Positions 63,462 to 64,000 of a stretch of 64,000 bases of DNA are shown here, piece after piece. The notes below the pieces were generated by a model. The model saw only the letters and a program-made list of their open reading frames with translations. It was not told the DNA's origin and did not search any database. Source of the stretch: Amorphochlora amoebiformis (lineage: Eukaryota; Cercozoa; Chlorarachniophyceae). Numbering within the stretch: position 1 is the first letter of the stretch; every line of letters starts with the position of its first letter. The position numbers and the translations under genes were made by a program. The stretch covers positions 1,116,001-1,180,000 of the forward strand of contig BAAHQB010000031.1 in NCBI GenBank assembly GCA_054601695.1. The letters run 5' to 3'.

Positions 63462-64000
63462 CCCTAACCCTAACCCTAACCCTAACCCTAACCCTAACCC
63501 TAAACCTAACCCTAACACCCGTAACCCTAACATCTCTAACCCTAACACCCCTAACTCTAACACCCCTAACCCTAACACCCCTAACCCTAACACCCCTAAC
63601 CCTAACACCCCTAACCCTAACACCCCTAACCCTAACACCCCTAACCCTAACACCCCTAACCCTAACACCCCTAACCCTAACACCCCTAACCCTAACACCC
63701 CTAACCCTAACACCCCGAACTCTAACACCCCTAACCCTAACACCCCTAACCCTAACACCCCGAACTCTAACACCCCTAAATCTAACACCCCTAACCGAAC
63801 ATCCTAACCCTAACCCTAACCCTAACACCCCTAACCCTAACAACCCTAACCCTAACACCCTAACTCTAACACCCCTAACCCTAACACCCCTAACCCTAAC
63901 ATCCTAACGCTAACAACCCTAACCCTAACACCCCTAACCCTAACAACCCTAACCCTAACAACCCTAACCCTAACACCCCTAACCCTAACAACCCTAACCC
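63456..64000. repeat. Telomere-variant satellite CCCTAACACC
   Basis: It starts with perfect CCCTAA units, then a 12-base higher-order unit (CCCTAA plus CACCCC/TAACAC) repeated over 20 times, with some CCCTAACAA variants. It runs off the window end. Reverse-strand LGVLG/RGVRV frames are artefacts. Confidence 0.95.

Noticed and set aside
63387-63858. LGVLG and RGVRV repeat frames on the minus strand
   Set aside because: They are translations of the CCCTAACACC satellite.

Overview
This is nuclear DNA of an intron-rich eukaryote, most likely a unicellular protist or alga; I cannot name the species. The evidence is long (TA)n microsatellites through most of the window, many short exons bounded by GT-AG (rarely GC-AG) splice sites, interstitial TTAGGG/CCCTAA telomere-type repeats, and use of the standard stop codons. 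Almost all long open frames in the (TA)n, (GTAT)n, (CT)n and CCCTAA tracts are repeat artefacts. The real coding sequence is a chain of exons, mostly 16-310 bases, that I assembled by hand by requiring splice sites and matching codon phase at every junction.

Layout. 935-7544 (-): a multi-exon gene of unknown function. 8209-18577 (+): a complete fluoride exporter (FEX/CrcB family), 17 exons, 434 aa. 19231-20658 (-): an intronless multi-pass membrane protein. 20804-29338 (+): a type II membrane protein with a GDP-fucose protein O-fucosyltransferase domain, 14 exons, 474 aa. 31153-45011 (-) and 47274-53914 (-): two tandem inward-rectifier (Kir/KirBac-type) potassium channel units. Their filters are SLGYG and TIGYG, and five phase-matched exons may join them into one polypeptide. 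54055-60197 (+): a small highly charged protein, 8 exons. 60992-63461 (+): the 3' part of another charged protein. The window ends in a CCCTAACACC satellite.

The most interesting feature is the intron architecture. Many introns hold decayed copies of the adjoining exon end together with its splice site. They lie downstream of the exon when the 3' end and donor are copied, and upstream when the acceptor and 5' end are copied. CCCTAA arrays repeatedly sit directly before exons, with the last unit mutated to CTAG so that it supplies the acceptor. The second candidate for novelty is the possible double-Kir polypeptide.

There is no operon logic. Neighbours are divergent pairs (20658/20804 and 53914/54055, each about 140 bases apart), convergent pairs (18577/19231 and 29338/31153) or unrelated. 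Two membrane transport systems (fluoride export and potassium channels) lie close together, but nothing in the sequence links their function.
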